Shown here piece by piece: positions 1 through 11,861 of a stretch of DNA of 44,191 nt. The stretch's first letter is position 1; each line of letters opens with the position of its first letter. Both the position numbers and the translations under genes were made by a program. This stretch comes from Pseudomonadota bacterium (GTDB lineage Bacteria; Pseudomonadota; Gammaproteobacteria; Steroidobacterales; JBCBZW01). The stretch spans positions 1-44,191 of the forward strand of contig JBCCWS010000049.1 in the NCBI GenBank assembly GCA_039193195.1. The letters run 5' to 3'. The notes below the pieces were generated by a model. The model was not told the origin of the DNA and did no database searches. It saw only the letters and a program-made list of their open reading frames with translations.

Positions 1-328
1 GCTCGTGTTCGCTGGGATCATCACCTTCCCAAATGATCGCGACCTGGTCTCCGCGCTCCTCTAGATGGCGATCGAGGCAGTTCGCCGCCGCGTTGAGCTT
101 GCCATCCTCAAACCAGCGTATCGACACGTTGGCGGGACCGAAGGAAGTGTTCTTCACCCGCGTGTAGGGCTGCATCCAGTCCAGCCGCTTGCCCTGTTCT
201 CCCCAGAAGGTCTCCGGGGTCTCGATGGAGCGCCGGTACATCGCCTCGTAGCTGCGCGCATTCAGTCGGTAGGTCTGTGACTGGTGCGTATCGTCGAGCT
301 CGCTCTTGCTGGTGACCATTGTCATCAT
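1..328 (-). CDS. acs: Acetyl-CoA synthetase, N-terminal part (cut by window edge)
   Basis: Partial: only the first ~109 codons are in the window and the gene continues beyond base 1. The enzyme family converts acetate, ATP and CoA to acetyl-CoA in the cytoplasm through an acetyl-AMP intermediate. The visible part matches the acetyl-CoA synthetase N-terminal domain closely: Y-EAMY-RSIE-P, then [42 protein letters not shown] and [10 protein letters not shown]. These are family-diagnostic blocks, not generic AMP-ligase motifs. Three in-frame ATGs lie at 328, 325 and 319. A run of five G just upstream is best spaced for the ATG at 319, so the true start may be that one. An inverted repeat sits about 30 bases upstream (354-383). 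The catalytic core is outside the window, so activity cannot be judged from here. Confidence 0.93.
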   Translation of the reverse strand, partial: MMTMVTSKSELDDTHQSQTYRLNARSYEAMYRRSIETPETFWGEQGKRLDWMQPYTRVKNTSFGPANVSIRWFEDGKLNAAANCLDRHLEERGDQVAIIWEGDDPSEHE

Positions 329-353
329 CCCCCGTTGGCCGCGTAGTGGTGTC

Positions 354-383
354 TTGCAATCAGTGCAATGCCATGGATTGCAA
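354..383. promoter_or_regulatory. Inverted repeat upstream of acs
   Basis: TTGCAATC (354-361) and GATTGCAA (376-383) are perfect 8-base complementary arms separated by 14 bases, starting about 26 bases upstream of the acs start on the minus strand. The arm spacing suits a dimeric regulator site, or a hairpin in the acs leader. No regulator is recognised for it. Confidence 0.35.
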
Positions 384-590
384 CCAAGTGGATCAGAGGG
401 TGAGCATGGCGATCTATAGCTAGTTACCGAAGGTGCTTCGCATTTCGAGTCGAGCCGGGAGCGCTCGTGCCGTGGCGCACCGGTGAGCCCTAAGGGCTGC
501 CGGACCGCCGCCCGCTGGCCGGCGCTCCGTGCTCGTGAGAGGCTTGCCGCATTGCTCGAATAGATACGCTGGGGCGCGCAGGGAGGAGCC

Positions 591-1442
591 ATGGGCGGCG
601 AAGGCGAACCTGAACAGGCAGAGCGAGCGGACGACGCTGCGGAAAACACCTACCCCTTTGTGGCACCGAGCCATCAGTTGCCGTGCTCCGCGCCGCTGGG
701 GTGGCTAAGTCAGGGATGGAACGACTACAAGCGCGCTTGGCCTCAAAGCCTTGCCTACGGCGTGTTCATGGCCTTGGCCAGCGTGTTGGTTAGCGCCCTG
801 TCCTGGCGCTATGGCAGTGCACTGTTCCTGCTTTCGATGCTCGGGGGCTTCGTCTTTCTCATGCCCCTGCTCTGCATCGGGCTATACGCCTTGAGTGCCC
901 AGTTGGAGCGTGGCCAGCCGGCCTCGTTGAGAACCGCACTGCACACGTCCTTTCGGCGTCACCTAGATAACGGCCTCGTTTTTGCCCTCGTGCTGATCGT
1001 GGTGTTCCTGGTGTGGGCGAGGGTGGGAGCCGTCATGAGTATCTTTCTCCCCGAGCAGAGTGATCCGCCGCTGTCAGATTTGATCACCTACTACTCGATC
1101 GGCACCGCGGTGGGCGCGGTCTTCACGGCCGTCGCGTTTTCAGCCAGCGCCTTTTCCCTGCCGATGGTGGTGGATCGGCGCGTGGACATGATCACTGCGG
1201 TAATCACGTCCGTAAACGCCGTGCTGCGCAACAAAAAGGTGATGGTGCTTTGGCTCGGCTGTATCGTGGCGGCGCTGCTGCTGGGCGTGCTCACGGCGTT
1301 CGTGGGGCTCGCAGTGACCATGCCCGTCATTGGCCACGCAGCCTGGCACGGCTATCACGCCACGATCGATGCGAGCGGATTCCCGCGTCATCAGACCGGC
1401 GTGACGGCGAGTCCTAGAAGACCCGTCGCCCCGACGGCCTGA
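591..1442 (+). CDS. DUF2189-like integral membrane protein
   Basis: A 283-residue predicted inner-membrane protein with about six hydrophobic segments. A ~35-residue polar N-terminus precedes the block [21 protein letters not shown]. The segment [20 protein letters not shown] and the following P-SLRTAL match the signature of DUF2189 proteins, sometimes called cytochrome c oxidase subunit I-like, whose function is unknown. There is no haem-ligand pattern that would support a real oxidase subunit. The start is well supported: GGGAGGAG lies 5-12 bases ahead of the ATG. The gene stands alone between divergent acs and convergent ompW. The C-terminal ~25 residues are polar and low in similarity to the family. 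Confidence 0.8.
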   Translation: MGGEGEPEQAERADDAAENTYPFVAPSHQLPCSAPLGWLSQGWNDYKRAWPQSLAYGVFMALASVLVSALSWRYGSALFLLSMLGGFVFLMPLLCIGLYALSAQLERGQPASLRTALHTSFRRHLDNGLVFALVLIVVFLVWARVGAVMSIFLPEQSDPPLSDLITYYSIGTAVGAVFTAVAFSASAFSLPMVVDRRVDMITAVITSVNAVLRNKKVMVLWLGCIVAALLLGVLTAFVGLAVTMPVIGHAAWHGYHATIDASGFPRHQTGVTASPRRPVAPTA

Positions 1443-1458
1443 TGGCGGGGTGCTCGTG

Positions 1459-2088
1459 CTAGCGGCTGGCGCGTCCGAAGCGACGGCCGATGTGGAAGCC
1501 GTAGGTGAGCGGATCGATCTCCACCGTGCCTAGGGCGGTGCCGTCGAGGGTGGCATCGGTGTCGATGTCGATCCAGCGCAAGTCAGCGCCGACAAACCAC
1601 TGGTCTAACACCTGAACGTCGATACCCGCTTGTGCCGCGAAACCAAAGGACGTGCCCAGAGAGAGATCGGTGCCGTCGAGTGCGCCCTCCGTGTCTTCAC
1701 CGAAGAACAGGGTCAGGTTGATGCCTGCCCCCACGTACGGCTGCACGCGGCCTTGCGGGTTGAAGTGATACTGCAGCGATAGCGTGGGGGGAAGGTGTTG
1801 CGTATCGCCTACCTGATCTCCCGTATCGGCCAGATTGATGTCGTGGCCAAAGGGCGCCGCCGCCAGCAGTTCGACGGCTAGCCTGTCAGTGACGAAGTAG
1901 GAAACGTCGAAAGTGAACTGGGTGCCCGAGTCCACGCTGACGATGTCGGAGTTGTCCGACTTTGGGTCTACGACTTTGGCCCCTGTGCGTACGTGCCAGT
2001 CGCCCGCATCTGCGTTCGTCGCCGGTGCGGCGAGGGTCAGTGCCAGGGCTGCGAGGCCTGCGGCGCTCCATCCGTTCGCGATGCTCAT
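1459..2088 (-). CDS. ompW: OmpW-family outer membrane beta-barrel protein
   Basis: A 209-residue outer-membrane protein. A Sec signal peptide (residues 1 to about 28, cleaving near TNADAGDW) is followed by an eight-strand barrel pattern. Family blocks visible are AGDWHVRTGAKVVDPKSDN, LAVELLAAAPFGHDI, THLPPTLSLQYHF-like strands, VQPYVGAGINLTLFF and DQWFVGADLRWIDI-TDA. The terminal strand reads TYGFHIGRRFG. OmpW proteins form narrow channels with a hydrophobic lumen and are associated with small-molecule uptake and stress adaptation. The length is typical. AGGAGGAG sits 7 bases before the ATG, a strong ribosome binding site. The gene is convergent with the membrane protein ending at 1442. The long upstream gap holds an 8-base inverted repeat at 2169-2196. 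Confidence 0.9.
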   Translation of the reverse strand: MSIANGWSAAGLAALALTLAAPATNADAGDWHVRTGAKVVDPKSDNSDIVSVDSGTQFTFDVSYFVTDRLAVELLAAAPFGHDINLADTGDQVGDTQHLPPTLSLQYHFNPQGRVQPYVGAGINLTLFFGEDTEGALDGTDLSLGTSFGFAAQAGIDVQVLDQWFVGADLRWIDIDTDATLDGTALGTVEIDPLTYGFHIGRRFGRASR

Positions 2089-2168
2089 TTTCCACTCCTC
2101 CTAATTACCGTGTTCGCTAAGGCGGCGAGGAGCACCTTACGTTTCTCTGCACCGCAGGCGGAATCGCC

Positions 2169-2196
2169 GTTAGCCGTAGCCATCCCTGCGGCTAAC
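2169..2196. promoter_or_regulatory. Inverted repeat in the ompW upstream region
   Basis: GTTAGCCG (2169-2176) and CGGCTAAC (2189-2196) form perfect 8-base arms around a 12-base loop, about 80 bases upstream of the ompW start. It could be an operator or a leader hairpin. A nearby CCCCTAGGGGG palindrome (about 2196-2206) may be part of the same site. Confidence 0.3.
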
Positions 2197-2717
2197 CCCT
2201 AGGGGGATTGCGAATTCGAGCGGTATTGCGGTGCCTGCGGGTACCGCGTTTGATTGAGGGTTCATGTGCCGTGATGCTCTGCGTCGACCGATCTTGGAGA
2301 GTCGAAGATCCATCATGGGGCGGACGCTAGAGAGTCTGGGCATGGATGTGTGCTGGTGCACAGTGTGTGGCGTGTGAATGACTTAGCGTATCGGGCGGAT
2401 CTGACGGAGGGCTTGGGCGAGGGCGAGTACCTAGGAGAGGAGGCGAGGGCGCAGCTGTGTTGGGTGCCGACGGTCAACTGCGAGGACTTCACCCCTGCGC
2501 GGGCGCATCCCGAGCAGGTTGACCAGCGGATCTCTCGCAGAGGTGTTGGACCGGCCTCAGCGTGGCGATGCTTACGGACACCCGTCAGGGCTTGGATGAT
2601 CTGGGCTACGCGTGTTCCTCGCAGTGGGGCCGACCGGGCGACGACGTGATCGAGCGGGCGTTCGTCGAGCGGCGGGCCCCAGACGCTCCGTCGTGCGCTT
2701 GCGCTCGCAACATGAGA

Positions 2718-2749
2718 AGGGCCCGTGGTGACAACGCACCACGGGCCCT
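2718..2749 (-). terminator. Hairpin terminator of katG
   Basis: A perfect 13-base stem (AGGGCCCGTGGTG / CACCACGGGCCCT) with a 6-base loop lies 44 bases past the katG stop. On the minus strand it is followed by TTCTCATGTT, a weak T-rich tail, so it is a good but not textbook intrinsic terminator. Confidence 0.75.
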
Positions 2750-2792
2750 GACCGTCATCGTGGCGCCGTTGGTGGCCGGCGCCGGCTGCTAG

Positions 2793-5370
<2,578 letters not shown>

Positions 5371-5751
5371 CTACCTAGGAGGATCGACGCCAGCAGGTAT
5401 GTGGGGTCTTTGTGGCCACCCTGCCGCCTCTAGGAGTGCCCACCCGACTAGCGCGAGTAGCAGGTTGTCCCATCGCGCGTCCCCTAGCGCAGTGAGCTGA
5501 GCGCCGAGAGGCAAGAGGTGAAGCACGGCCACCAAGCGAAGCACGTTGCTCGCGGTGAAGCGCTGACGGGCGATGGCGGTGCCCCAACGCCGTCCTCCCC
5601 ACAGGCAGGCGGCGCACAGCGCGATGCCCGCCGGCAGCAGCCACCATTGGCGAGACATGAAATAGCCTTGCGTAAACACGAGCAGCAGCGCGCTAGCCCA
5701 GGCGATCACCCAGAGTTGGAAGCCCAACATACGGACGCGCGGACGCGTCAT
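5371..5751 (-). CDS. Small membrane protein of unknown function
   Basis: A 126-residue protein with about four hydrophobic segments (roughly residues 9-27, 35-50, 69-88 and 93-110). I do not recognise a family. Its ATG overlaps the TGA of the upstream alpha/beta hydrolase (ATGA at 5748-5751), so it is translationally coupled and should act with or beside the hydrolase. Small-residue-rich helices and a G-RRWG loop suggest a simple inner-membrane protein, not a transporter. Confidence 0.7.
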   Translation of the reverse strand: MTRPRVRMLGFQLWVIAWASALLLVFTQGYFMSRQWWLLPAGIALCAACLWGGRRWGTAIARQRFTASNVLRLVAVLHLLPLGAQLTALGDARWDNLLLALVGWALLEAAGWPQRPHIPAGVDPPR

Positions 5752-6530
5752 TGGAGCGCCTCGGCGATTACCCTACCGTCGTAGAAGATGGTGCCGTGTC
5801 CTCCGTCGAACCAACGCAGCTCGCTATGCGGTACGAGCTCGTGCATGCGTTCGGCTGCCCAGGGTTCCACCACCGTGTCGTGCCGACCGTGCACGATGAG
5901 TGTGGGTGTTTGCAGTGAGCGCAAGTGGTAGGCGACCTCGTTTAGATCCGTGTCCAGGTAGCTGCGCAGAAAGCCATGTCGGGTTCGAAGGTCCAGCACC
6001 AGGCTGCCGGGATAGGCCAGCAGGAACGGCGCGCTGATCCAGTAACGCAGGCGCTCAAGGGGATACACCGGGATCGGCTCCGCCTCGGGGATGCCCATGC
6101 TGTCGAGGAGCACGATCTGCGAAATCCGCTCGGGCGCAGCGATTGCCGCTTCGACGGCCACCGCCCCGCCCCACGAGTAGCCGAGCACGCGGGCGCGATC
6201 GATGCTCTGGCGATTCATGAACGCAAGCACTACCTCGGCCGCAGCATCCACGCCATAGTCCCGCGCGCCCATTCGTGACCCGCCGAAACCGGGCATATCG
6301 AGCGCGTATACGGTGCCGTCGATGAGCGGTGCTAGGAGGGAAAAATCGCCGCGCGTTCCCGGGCTGCCGTGCACTGCGATGGTGACGGGGCTGCCGTCGC
6401 CGTAGCGGTCGAAGCGGATGTCTTGCGTTGCCGGCAGTTGCAGGAGCTGCCCCACACCAACGACCATCGTGATCAGCAGCAGCGCCCGCCCGACGAGGGC
6501 GATGCGTGACTGAGGGAGTCGGGCGGACAT
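5748..6530 (-). CDS. Membrane-anchored alpha/beta hydrolase
   Basis: A 260-residue alpha/beta-hydrolase-fold protein. The start at 6530 (MSARLPQS) puts one hydrophobic segment directly after a short basic N-terminus, as a signal anchor. A longer frame from a TTG at 6602 adds 24 residues with no clear role. Fold landmarks: HGSPGTRGDF (oxyanion-hole strand and loop), GYSWGG with the nucleophilic Ser, GRHDTVV with the acid Asp, and GGHG with the catalytic His. All three triad residues are present. The substrate cannot be told; the family covers esterases, lipases and C-C hydrolases. It is coupled to the small membrane protein downstream by a 4-base overlap. Confidence 0.88.
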   Translation of the reverse strand: MSARLPQSRIALVGRALLLITMVVGVGQLLQLPATQDIRFDRYGDGSPVTIAVHGSPGTRGDFSLLAPLIDGTVYALDMPGFGGSRMGARDYGVDAAAEVVLAFMNRQSIDRARVLGYSWGGAVAVEAAIAAPERISQIVLLDSMGIPEAEPIPVYPLERLRYWISAPFLLAYPGSLVLDLRTRHGFLRSYLDTDLNEVAYHLRSLQTPTLIVHGRHDTVVEPWAAERMHELVPHSELRWFDGGHGTIFYDGRVIAEALQ

Positions 6531-6696
6531 AGGACAAGAGCCTCGAGCGCGGTAGGGAGCCGCAGGATAGGAGGCATCGCAGATTTCGGCAACTCGCCGC
6601 AACTCGATGTCGAACAGCGGAATGAACCCTCAGGCGTCGAGGGGTTCCTAACGGTACGGAGCGAGCGATTTCAATGCCAGCACAGCGGGTGATCGG

Positions 6697-9648
6697 ATGT
6701 CAGTGACCATCGGTGCTCACAAGACTATTGGCCTGGGCTTGGCATGTGCCGTGCTCAGCGCCTGTGGTGGCGGGGGCGGTACGCCGCAAAGCTCGGGCCC
6801 GGCCGAGACGATCGCCCCGGCACCGAATCAAGCGCCCGTCGCCGATGCTGGTGCGACGTTCAGCGCCCGCGAAGGCGAGCAGGTCAGCGTGCTTGGCACC
6901 GTGAGCGATGCTGATGGAGTCATTGGCAGCGTCGGCTGGCGCCAGATCGACGGTCCCCCGGTGGAACTTCAGAACGCGGACACGGCGCGCCTACAGTTCC
7001 AGGTGCCTACCCTCAACGCCGACGCCAGCGCGACCTTCGAACTCTCAGTCGAGGATGACGACGGCGCGAGCGATGCGGATCAGCTTGAAATCAACTTCCT
7101 CGCCAACTTCGATATCGCTGGCAGCGTCTTCGCCGCACCGGGGGTTGACAGCGATGGAGACGTCAACGATCCCGGCACCCCATTGCTAAGAAACGACGAC
7201 ATCGCCACCGCCCAACCGTTGGCGAACCCCGTGCTGGTCGGAGGCTTCGCCAACCAACCCGGTACCGGTACGCAGATCGGCCAACTTCGGTCGATCGGTG
7301 ACGTGGACGACTTCTACCGCCTGAATGCCGTGGCCGATCAACGGGTGTCGCTGTTCATCGAGTCCGAGCGCCCGGCCATCAACGACCTCGACTTGTTGCT
7401 CCTCGACCTCGAGGGCAACGTGCTCGATGTGTCCCTATCGGTTGGCGCCTTCGAGCAGATTGTGATACCCGCAGACGGCGAGTACCTGGTGGCGGTGATG
7501 GCATTCTCCGGCGCGTCCAGCTACCTACTGAGCGTCGGCCAGAGCGTGGCAGAGGTGGTCGATGACGGCACGGCCCTGCGCCTAAGCGATGACTTCGTCG
7601 TCGATCAAGCGGTTGCCCGCGTGCGTGAAGACACGATCACCGCGAAGGGTGGAATGGAGGCCCTGAGCAAGCGCGAGGGGCTGGAGCTGCTCGGCGGAGG
7701 CCAAAGGCGCCGTCGCCTGCTCGATACGCGCGCTATGCGACGTGCGAGCGATAGCTCGGCTGCAAGGCACTATCTGTCCTTCGCAAAGGACCAGACGACA
7801 GCGAAGAAGTTGAGGACCTTGCTCGCCGTGAAGGCGCTGCAGAAGCGCGATGACGTGCGCTCCGCATCGCCCAACTACTGGCGCTACGCCACGCTTCAGC
7901 CGGTCGATGAATTCGCCTCGCTGCAGTGGCACTATCCCGCGATCGGCCTGCCGGCTGCTTGGGATCTCACCCAGGGAGACGCGTCGGTGATCGTCGCGGT
8001 GATCGACACGGGGGTGCTGACGTCGCATCCGGATTTTGCGGGCAAGCTCACGCCAGGCTTCGACTTCATCAGCAGTGCGAACAACGCACGCGATGGCGAC
8101 GGCATCGACGACGATCCGGACGATCCGGGCGATCTCGGCGGCGGCGGCGGCAGCAGCTTCCACGGGACTCACGTGGCGGGCACCGTTGGCGCCCTGACGG
8201 ACAATGGCACTGGCGTCGCCGGGAGTGGCTGGAACACGCGCATCATGCCCCTACGGGCCCTAGGTCGCTTGGGCGGGTCCAGCTTCGACATTGCTCAGGC
8301 GATGCGCTATGCCGCAGGGTTACCAAACGACTCCGGTCGCTTGCCAGCACAGCGTGCCGACGTGATCAACCTCAGCCTCGGGGGCGCGGGATTTTCCCAA
8401 AGCACCCAGGATCTGATCGACGACATTCGCGCCGCCGGTGTAATGGTGGTGGCAGCGGCGGGAAATAGCTCCACCAGCGCGCCGTCCTATCCCGCGGCTT
8501 ACGACGGGGTGATCTCCGTCTCTGCGGTGGACATCAATAGCAACATCGCCAGCTACTCGAATTTTGGCCCCAGCATCGATCTGGCGGCACCGGGCGGGAG
8601 CACCGGCACGGACGTGAACGGCGATGGCTTTGGCGATGGCGTACTGAGCACGATTGGCGATGACTCGACCGGTGAGATTCGCCTCGGCTACGGGTTCCTA
8701 CAAGGCACCTCCATGGCATCGCCACACGTGGCCGGTGTGGTGGCCCTAATGAGGGCTGTGGCTCCCCAGCTCACGCCGGCCCTGATCGACGAGTTGATCC
8801 AGAACGGATCGCTGAGCGATGACTTGGGCGCGAGCGGACGGGATGACCTCTACGGGCATGGGCTGGTCAACGCGCTGGACGCCGTATTGGCAGCGATCGA
8901 AGTGGCCGGGGGAGAACTCCCCGAGCCTCGTCCGGTCGCCGTGGCAACGCCGCCGGCGCTGAACTTCGGAATCACGGTGGCGGCTCAGCGAATCGCCTTG
9001 AGCAACGTTGGTACGGGCGACTTGCAGGTGGAGCCCCCCGTAGTGGACCCGTCGGCGCCTTGGCTCACGGTGGAGGTAGCGCAGGCCGATGGGAACGGCG
9101 AAGGGGAGTATCTACTGCGCGTCGCGCGTGAGGGCTTGGCACCTGGGACCTACCAGGGGGAAGTACGCTTCTCCACTAACGGCGGCGAGGTGGCCGTGGC
9201 GGTGATCATGCAGGTGGTGAACGGCGAAGCCCAACTGGGCAGCGCCGGCAACCAGTTCGTGCTGTTGATCGATGACGATAGCGGCACGGTCATCGCCCAA
9301 GCTGAGCCGGGCACGGTGCGCGGGAGCTTGCCGTACGCGTTTCCCAACGTGCCTCCAGGACGCTACCTGATCGTCAGCGGAACTGACATGGACGCCGACG
9401 GTTTCATCTGCGATGCGGCGGAGGCCTGTGGGGCGTTCCCCGTCCTCGACCCTCTGGAGCTGCAGGCCGTGACGATCGAGGCCGATCAGGACGATCTCGA
9501 TTTCATCACCACCTTCAACGGCGAGCTCGCCAGCGCCCAAGCGACTGCGGCCGCGCAGGCGGGCAATGGCAATGCGGCGTCCGCAGTGCGAAGCGCCATG
9601 GGCACAACGGGCATCCCGACTGCCGTGGGCGCGCGGCTGACACCTTAG
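6697..9648 (+). CDS. Secreted subtilisin-like S8 protease lipoprotein, multidomain
   Basis: A 983-residue exported protease. The signal ends in lipobox LSAC with Cys23, followed by a flexible GGGGG linker. Domains in order: a PKD/cadherin-like Ig domain (about 45-135), a pre-peptidase PPC-like domain (about 165-282), an inhibitor I9-like propeptide ending DDVRSASPNYWRY (about 300-395), and the S8 catalytic domain (about 405-725). The triad is complete: Asp437 in VAVIDTGV, His489 in SFHGTHVAG and Ser672 in GTSMASPHVAG, with oxyanion Asn590 in AAAGNSS. A BACON/Ig-like domain (about 745-840) and a carboxypeptidase-regulatory-like domain with a D-M-D-A-D-G-F segment follow. It is probably anchored on the outer membrane or released for extracellular proteolysis. 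The last codons overlap the convergent M14 gene by 4 bases. Confidence 0.93.
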   Translation: MSVTIGAHKTIGLGLACAVLSACGGGGGTPQSSGPAETIAPAPNQAPVADAGATFSAREGEQVSVLGTVSDADGVIGSVGWRQIDGPPVELQNADTARLQFQVPTLNADASATFELSVEDDDGASDADQLEINFLANFDIAGSVFAAPGVDSDGDVNDPGTPLLRNDDIATAQPLANPVLVGGFANQPGTGTQIGQLRSIGDVDDFYRLNAVADQRVSLFIESERPAINDLDLLLLDLEGNVLDVSLSVGAFEQIVIPADGEYLVAVMAFSGASSYLLSVGQSVAEVVDDGTALRLSDDFVVDQAVARVREDTITAKGGMEALSKREGLELLGGGQRRRRLLDTRAMRRASDSSAARHYLSFAKDQTTAKKLRTLLAVKALQKRDDVRSASPNYWRYATLQPVDEFASLQWHYPAIGLPAAWDLTQGDASVIVAVIDTGVLTSHPDFAGKLTPGFDFISSANNARDGDGIDDDPDDPGDLGGGGGSSFHGTHVAGTVGALTDNGTGVAGSGWNTRIMPLRALGRLGGSSFDIAQAMRYAAGLPNDSGRLPAQRADVINLSLGGAGFSQSTQDLIDDIRAAGVMVVAAAGNSSTSAPSYPAAYDGVISVSAVDINSNIASYSNFGPSIDLAAPGGSTGTDVNGDGFGDGVLSTIGDDSTGEIRLGYGFLQGTSMASPHVAGVVALMRAVAPQLTPALIDELIQNGSLSDDLGASGRDDLYGHGLVNALDAVLAAIEVAGGELPEPRPVAVATPPALNFGITVAAQRIALSNVGTGDLQVEPPVVDPSAPWLTVEVAQADGNGEGEYLLRVAREGLAPGTYQGEVRFSTNGGEVAVAVIMQVVNGEAQLGSAGNQFVLLIDDDSGTVIAQAEPGTVRGSLPYAFPNVPPGRYLIVSGTDMDADGFICDAAEACGAFPVLDPLELQAVTIEADQDDLDFITTFNGELASAQATAAAQAGNGNAASAVRSAMGTTGIPTAVGARLTP

Positions 9649-10571
9649 GCGGCTTCGCGGTGACCTAGGGCGAAGTCGAGGGCGCCGCAGGTGGCAGCTA
9701 CTTGGGCAGCGTTGCACTGGGCATCGGTGACCCGGTCGCTGTCCGGGTAGACCTCGGTCGTGCTCGTGTAAGGCGCGTCGGTAACCCCTGCGCACAGGCC
9801 GAGTCGTCGACTCGGAATGTGGATGATCCCCGGCGCGTCGGCTTGCACGCCGATGAGCTTGCCGTTGGCATCCACGTCCGCGATGTGAGTGACCTCGGTG
9901 ACCGCATCGATGATGGCTTGCTGGAAGGCAAGCACCTTACGGTCTTGATCGCCAACCGTGTAGAAACCGTCCGGGATCGAATCCGCTTCGAATGCCTTAC
10001 CATCCCGTGCGGCAAGTGCCGGGCGGAACTCCTCTTCGTCACTATCCGTTGTCTCGTGCAGGTCGATGTGCATGAGGAAGCGGAGCTTGCGCGAGCCGAG
10101 CAGAGCCATCGCGGCGGCGGCTTCCTCGGCCGGTGCATTGGCGATGAAGGAGCGGTTTGGGTCGACGGCGTTCGGGTTCCATCGGGTGATCATCTCGTAG
10201 CCCCAAGGGCTGACGCAGGGCAGTACGAGGAGGTTCACGCGATCGAGGTAGGCTTGGGCGTGGCCACGCACGAAGTCCAGGGCCCCTTGTACGCCGCTTG
10301 TCTCATATCCATGTACGCCACCGGTGACCAGAATCCAGGGGGCGGAGGTACCGGCTCGATCAGCGCTAAGGGCGAACAGCGGGTAGCGTTGGGCGTCCAC
10401 GGGAAGGGCACCGTACTGCGTGATCGTAAAGGCCTCGGGCAGCTCATCTTGCAAGCGCCTAAGCACCTGCTCTTGATAGCTGCGCGTCGGCGATTGCGCC
10501 TCGAACCAGGCACGGCGTTCGACATCACCCCAGGGCGTGCCCGGGGTGCCGATGGGGTAGAAGCGCGGCAT
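9645..10571 (-). CDS. M14-family zinc carboxypeptidase-like enzyme
   Basis: A 308-residue metallopeptidase of the M14/succinylglutamate desuccinylase-like superfamily. Zinc ligands are H87 and E90 in GGVHGYETSG plus H172 in HIDLHET. Arg140 in NAVDPNRSF matches the substrate-carboxylate binder, and Glu273 in STTEVYP the general base. There is no signal peptide, so the enzyme is probably cytoplasmic and may act on short peptides or acylated amino acids. AGGAGAGG is well placed before the ATG. The gene starts 11 bases after the stop of the upstream kelch protein, so the two form an operon. Its 3' end overlaps the S8 protease gene by 4 bases tail to tail. Confidence 0.88.
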   Translation of the reverse strand: MPRFYPIGTPGTPWGDVERRAWFEAQSPTRSYQEQVLRRLQDELPEAFTITQYGALPVDAQRYPLFALSADRAGTSAPWILVTGGVHGYETSGVQGALDFVRGHAQAYLDRVNLLVLPCVSPWGYEMITRWNPNAVDPNRSFIANAPAEEAAAAMALLGSRKLRFLMHIDLHETTDSDEEEFRPALAARDGKAFEADSIPDGFYTVGDQDRKVLAFQQAIIDAVTEVTHIADVDANGKLIGVQADAPGIIHIPSRRLGLCAGVTDAPYTSTTEVYPDSDRVTDAQCNAAQVAATCGALDFALGHREAA

Positions 10572-10582
10572 AGAAACCTCTC

Positions 10583-11671
10583 CTATCGATTAGGTGGATG
10601 GGCAGGCGGAGGGAGTAGGGTGTGAACGACGACCTGATCGGTGACGCGCTGATCGGCCAGCATACCGCCGACGGTCACCCAGGTGCCCGCCCATGGTGCG
10701 AGGGCGCGGTGGTCCATTGTCGCAGGCGCGTCGCTCGCCAGCATTTGCCACCGGTTCGTGCGCAGATCGTAGTAGAAGTGATCTGCGGACGGCTCGGCGG
10801 GTTCACCGTCGTAGCCGATGCCATCGTAGTTGTATGGATTGTTGCTTCCGCCGACAAACACCACGGCGCCGAGGGCGCGGGCGCCGACGGCGGCCATGCG
10901 GTAGCGCGGCCGGCCTGGATGGTCATCGATACGCCGCCAGTCGATGCGCCGTGGGTTGTCTGGGTCGATCTTGCCGGTGTAGCAGGCACTGTTCGCGACG
11001 AAGTCGCGGCGGCGCGCGTGGTGCACTCGGACAGCGACGCCGTCACAGTAGACGATGGTGTTGCCCACGATGCCTCCGGCGTGACCGAACACAGCTCGGC
11101 CCGGCACGGGCGTGGCCTGCTGCCAGCTGTCGGTGTTGCGGTCGTAGCGTTGCACGAGATTGACGTTGCCGTCGTCGTGCCAGCCGCTGATGAGATAGGC
11201 GAAGCGATCTTGATACGCCACTGCCACGGCGTCATCCACGGGCACGGGCATTGCCTGTGCACTCTCGAAAGTTGCGGTCAGAGGATCGAACGCGTGGACC
11301 CACGGGGTGGACCGCTCGCTGCCGTCGCTGCCCACCGCGTAGCCGCCAAACACGTAGGCTCGTGATCCGAGCGCCACGGCGGTCGCAGCGAGGCGGCCGA
11401 CGCCACCAGGCAGGGGCGGGGCCTCGCGCCAGCTTGCCGCGTCCGTTGCCAACACGAAGGTGCGCGCATGGGTGTCACGGTAGGTCTTGCCTGAGCCGAG
11501 TCCGGCGAAGCTCACCAAGTAGGCGCGACCCGCGTTGTCTGTCACCGTGACCACGGCGTTGTTGGAGGTAGGCATCGGCAAGGGTGGCGGTGTGAGTTCG
11601 GCGCCCACGCTGACGGTGGCAGTGACAAAGGCCGTAAGGAGGAGGAGCTGGGGAAGCGTCTGGGCGGGCAC
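10583..11671 (-). CDS. Secreted kelch-repeat beta-propeller protein
   Basis: A 362-residue protein with a signal peptide (about 1-24, ending VSVGA) and about six kelch-type repeats. Typical repeat ends seen are RAYVFGGYAVGSDGS, FAYLISGWHDDG, VVFVGGSNN and WVTVGGMLADQ, with blade motifs such as YDRNTDSW and YYDLRTNRW. The arrangement is like N-acetylneuraminate epimerase (NanM) and other periplasmic kelch proteins, but no sialic-acid genes are nearby, so that role is only a possibility. The start is a GTG (11671) with no good ribosome binding site. It is the first gene of an operon with the M14 enzyme. Confidence 0.85.
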   Translation of the reverse strand: MPAQTLPQLLLLTAFVTATVSVGAELTPPPLPMPTSNNAVVTVTDNAGRAYLVSFAGLGSGKTYRDTHARTFVLATDAASWREAPPLPGGVGRLAATAVALGSRAYVFGGYAVGSDGSERSTPWVHAFDPLTATFESAQAMPVPVDDAVAVAYQDRFAYLISGWHDDGNVNLVQRYDRNTDSWQQATPVPGRAVFGHAGGIVGNTIVYCDGVAVRVHHARRRDFVANSACYTGKIDPDNPRRIDWRRIDDHPGRPRYRMAAVGARALGAVVFVGGSNNPYNYDGIGYDGEPAEPSADHFYYDLRTNRWQMLASDAPATMDHRALAPWAGTWVTVGGMLADQRVTDQVVVHTLLPPPAHPPNR

Positions 11672-11861
11672 GGGCGAATGTCACCGATGGTAAGTTTCCA
11701 CAGGAGTCTATCAGCACCTTTCCTAGGCCCTGAGCGAGCAACCGACGCGTATCGCAGCTGGGAACTGACCGCCAACGACGTCGGCCCGTGAGGTATGCTC
11801 CGTGTTGCTCAACCGACGGGCGGACGGAGTCGCCAGTGTCGCCAAGAGGCCAAGGAAAACC

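Larger units (their letters stand above)
2089..2792. other. Gene-poor intergenic gap between ompW and katG
   Basis: About 700 bases with no recognisable gene on either strand. Two overlapping plus-strand open frames (2350-2649 and 2562-2792) have no ribosome binding site, no family resemblance and skewed Arg/Ala-rich composition. I treat them as chance frames in G+C-rich DNA. The left part must hold the ompW promoter and includes an inverted repeat at 2169-2196. The right part holds the katG terminator hairpin at 2718-2749. A decayed gene cannot be excluded. Confidence 0.6.

Noticed and set aside
2350-2792. Two plus-strand open frames in the ompW-katG gap, one with a short G-R-P-G-D-D...A-F-V-E-R stretch recalling IS3 integrases
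   Set aside because: No ribosome binding site, no further integrase motifs, and composition typical of chance frames; the resemblance is under ten residues.
9702-10625. Long plus-strand frame opposite the M14 enzyme
   Set aside because: Antisense shadow of a well-supported gene; the M14 motifs are on the minus strand.
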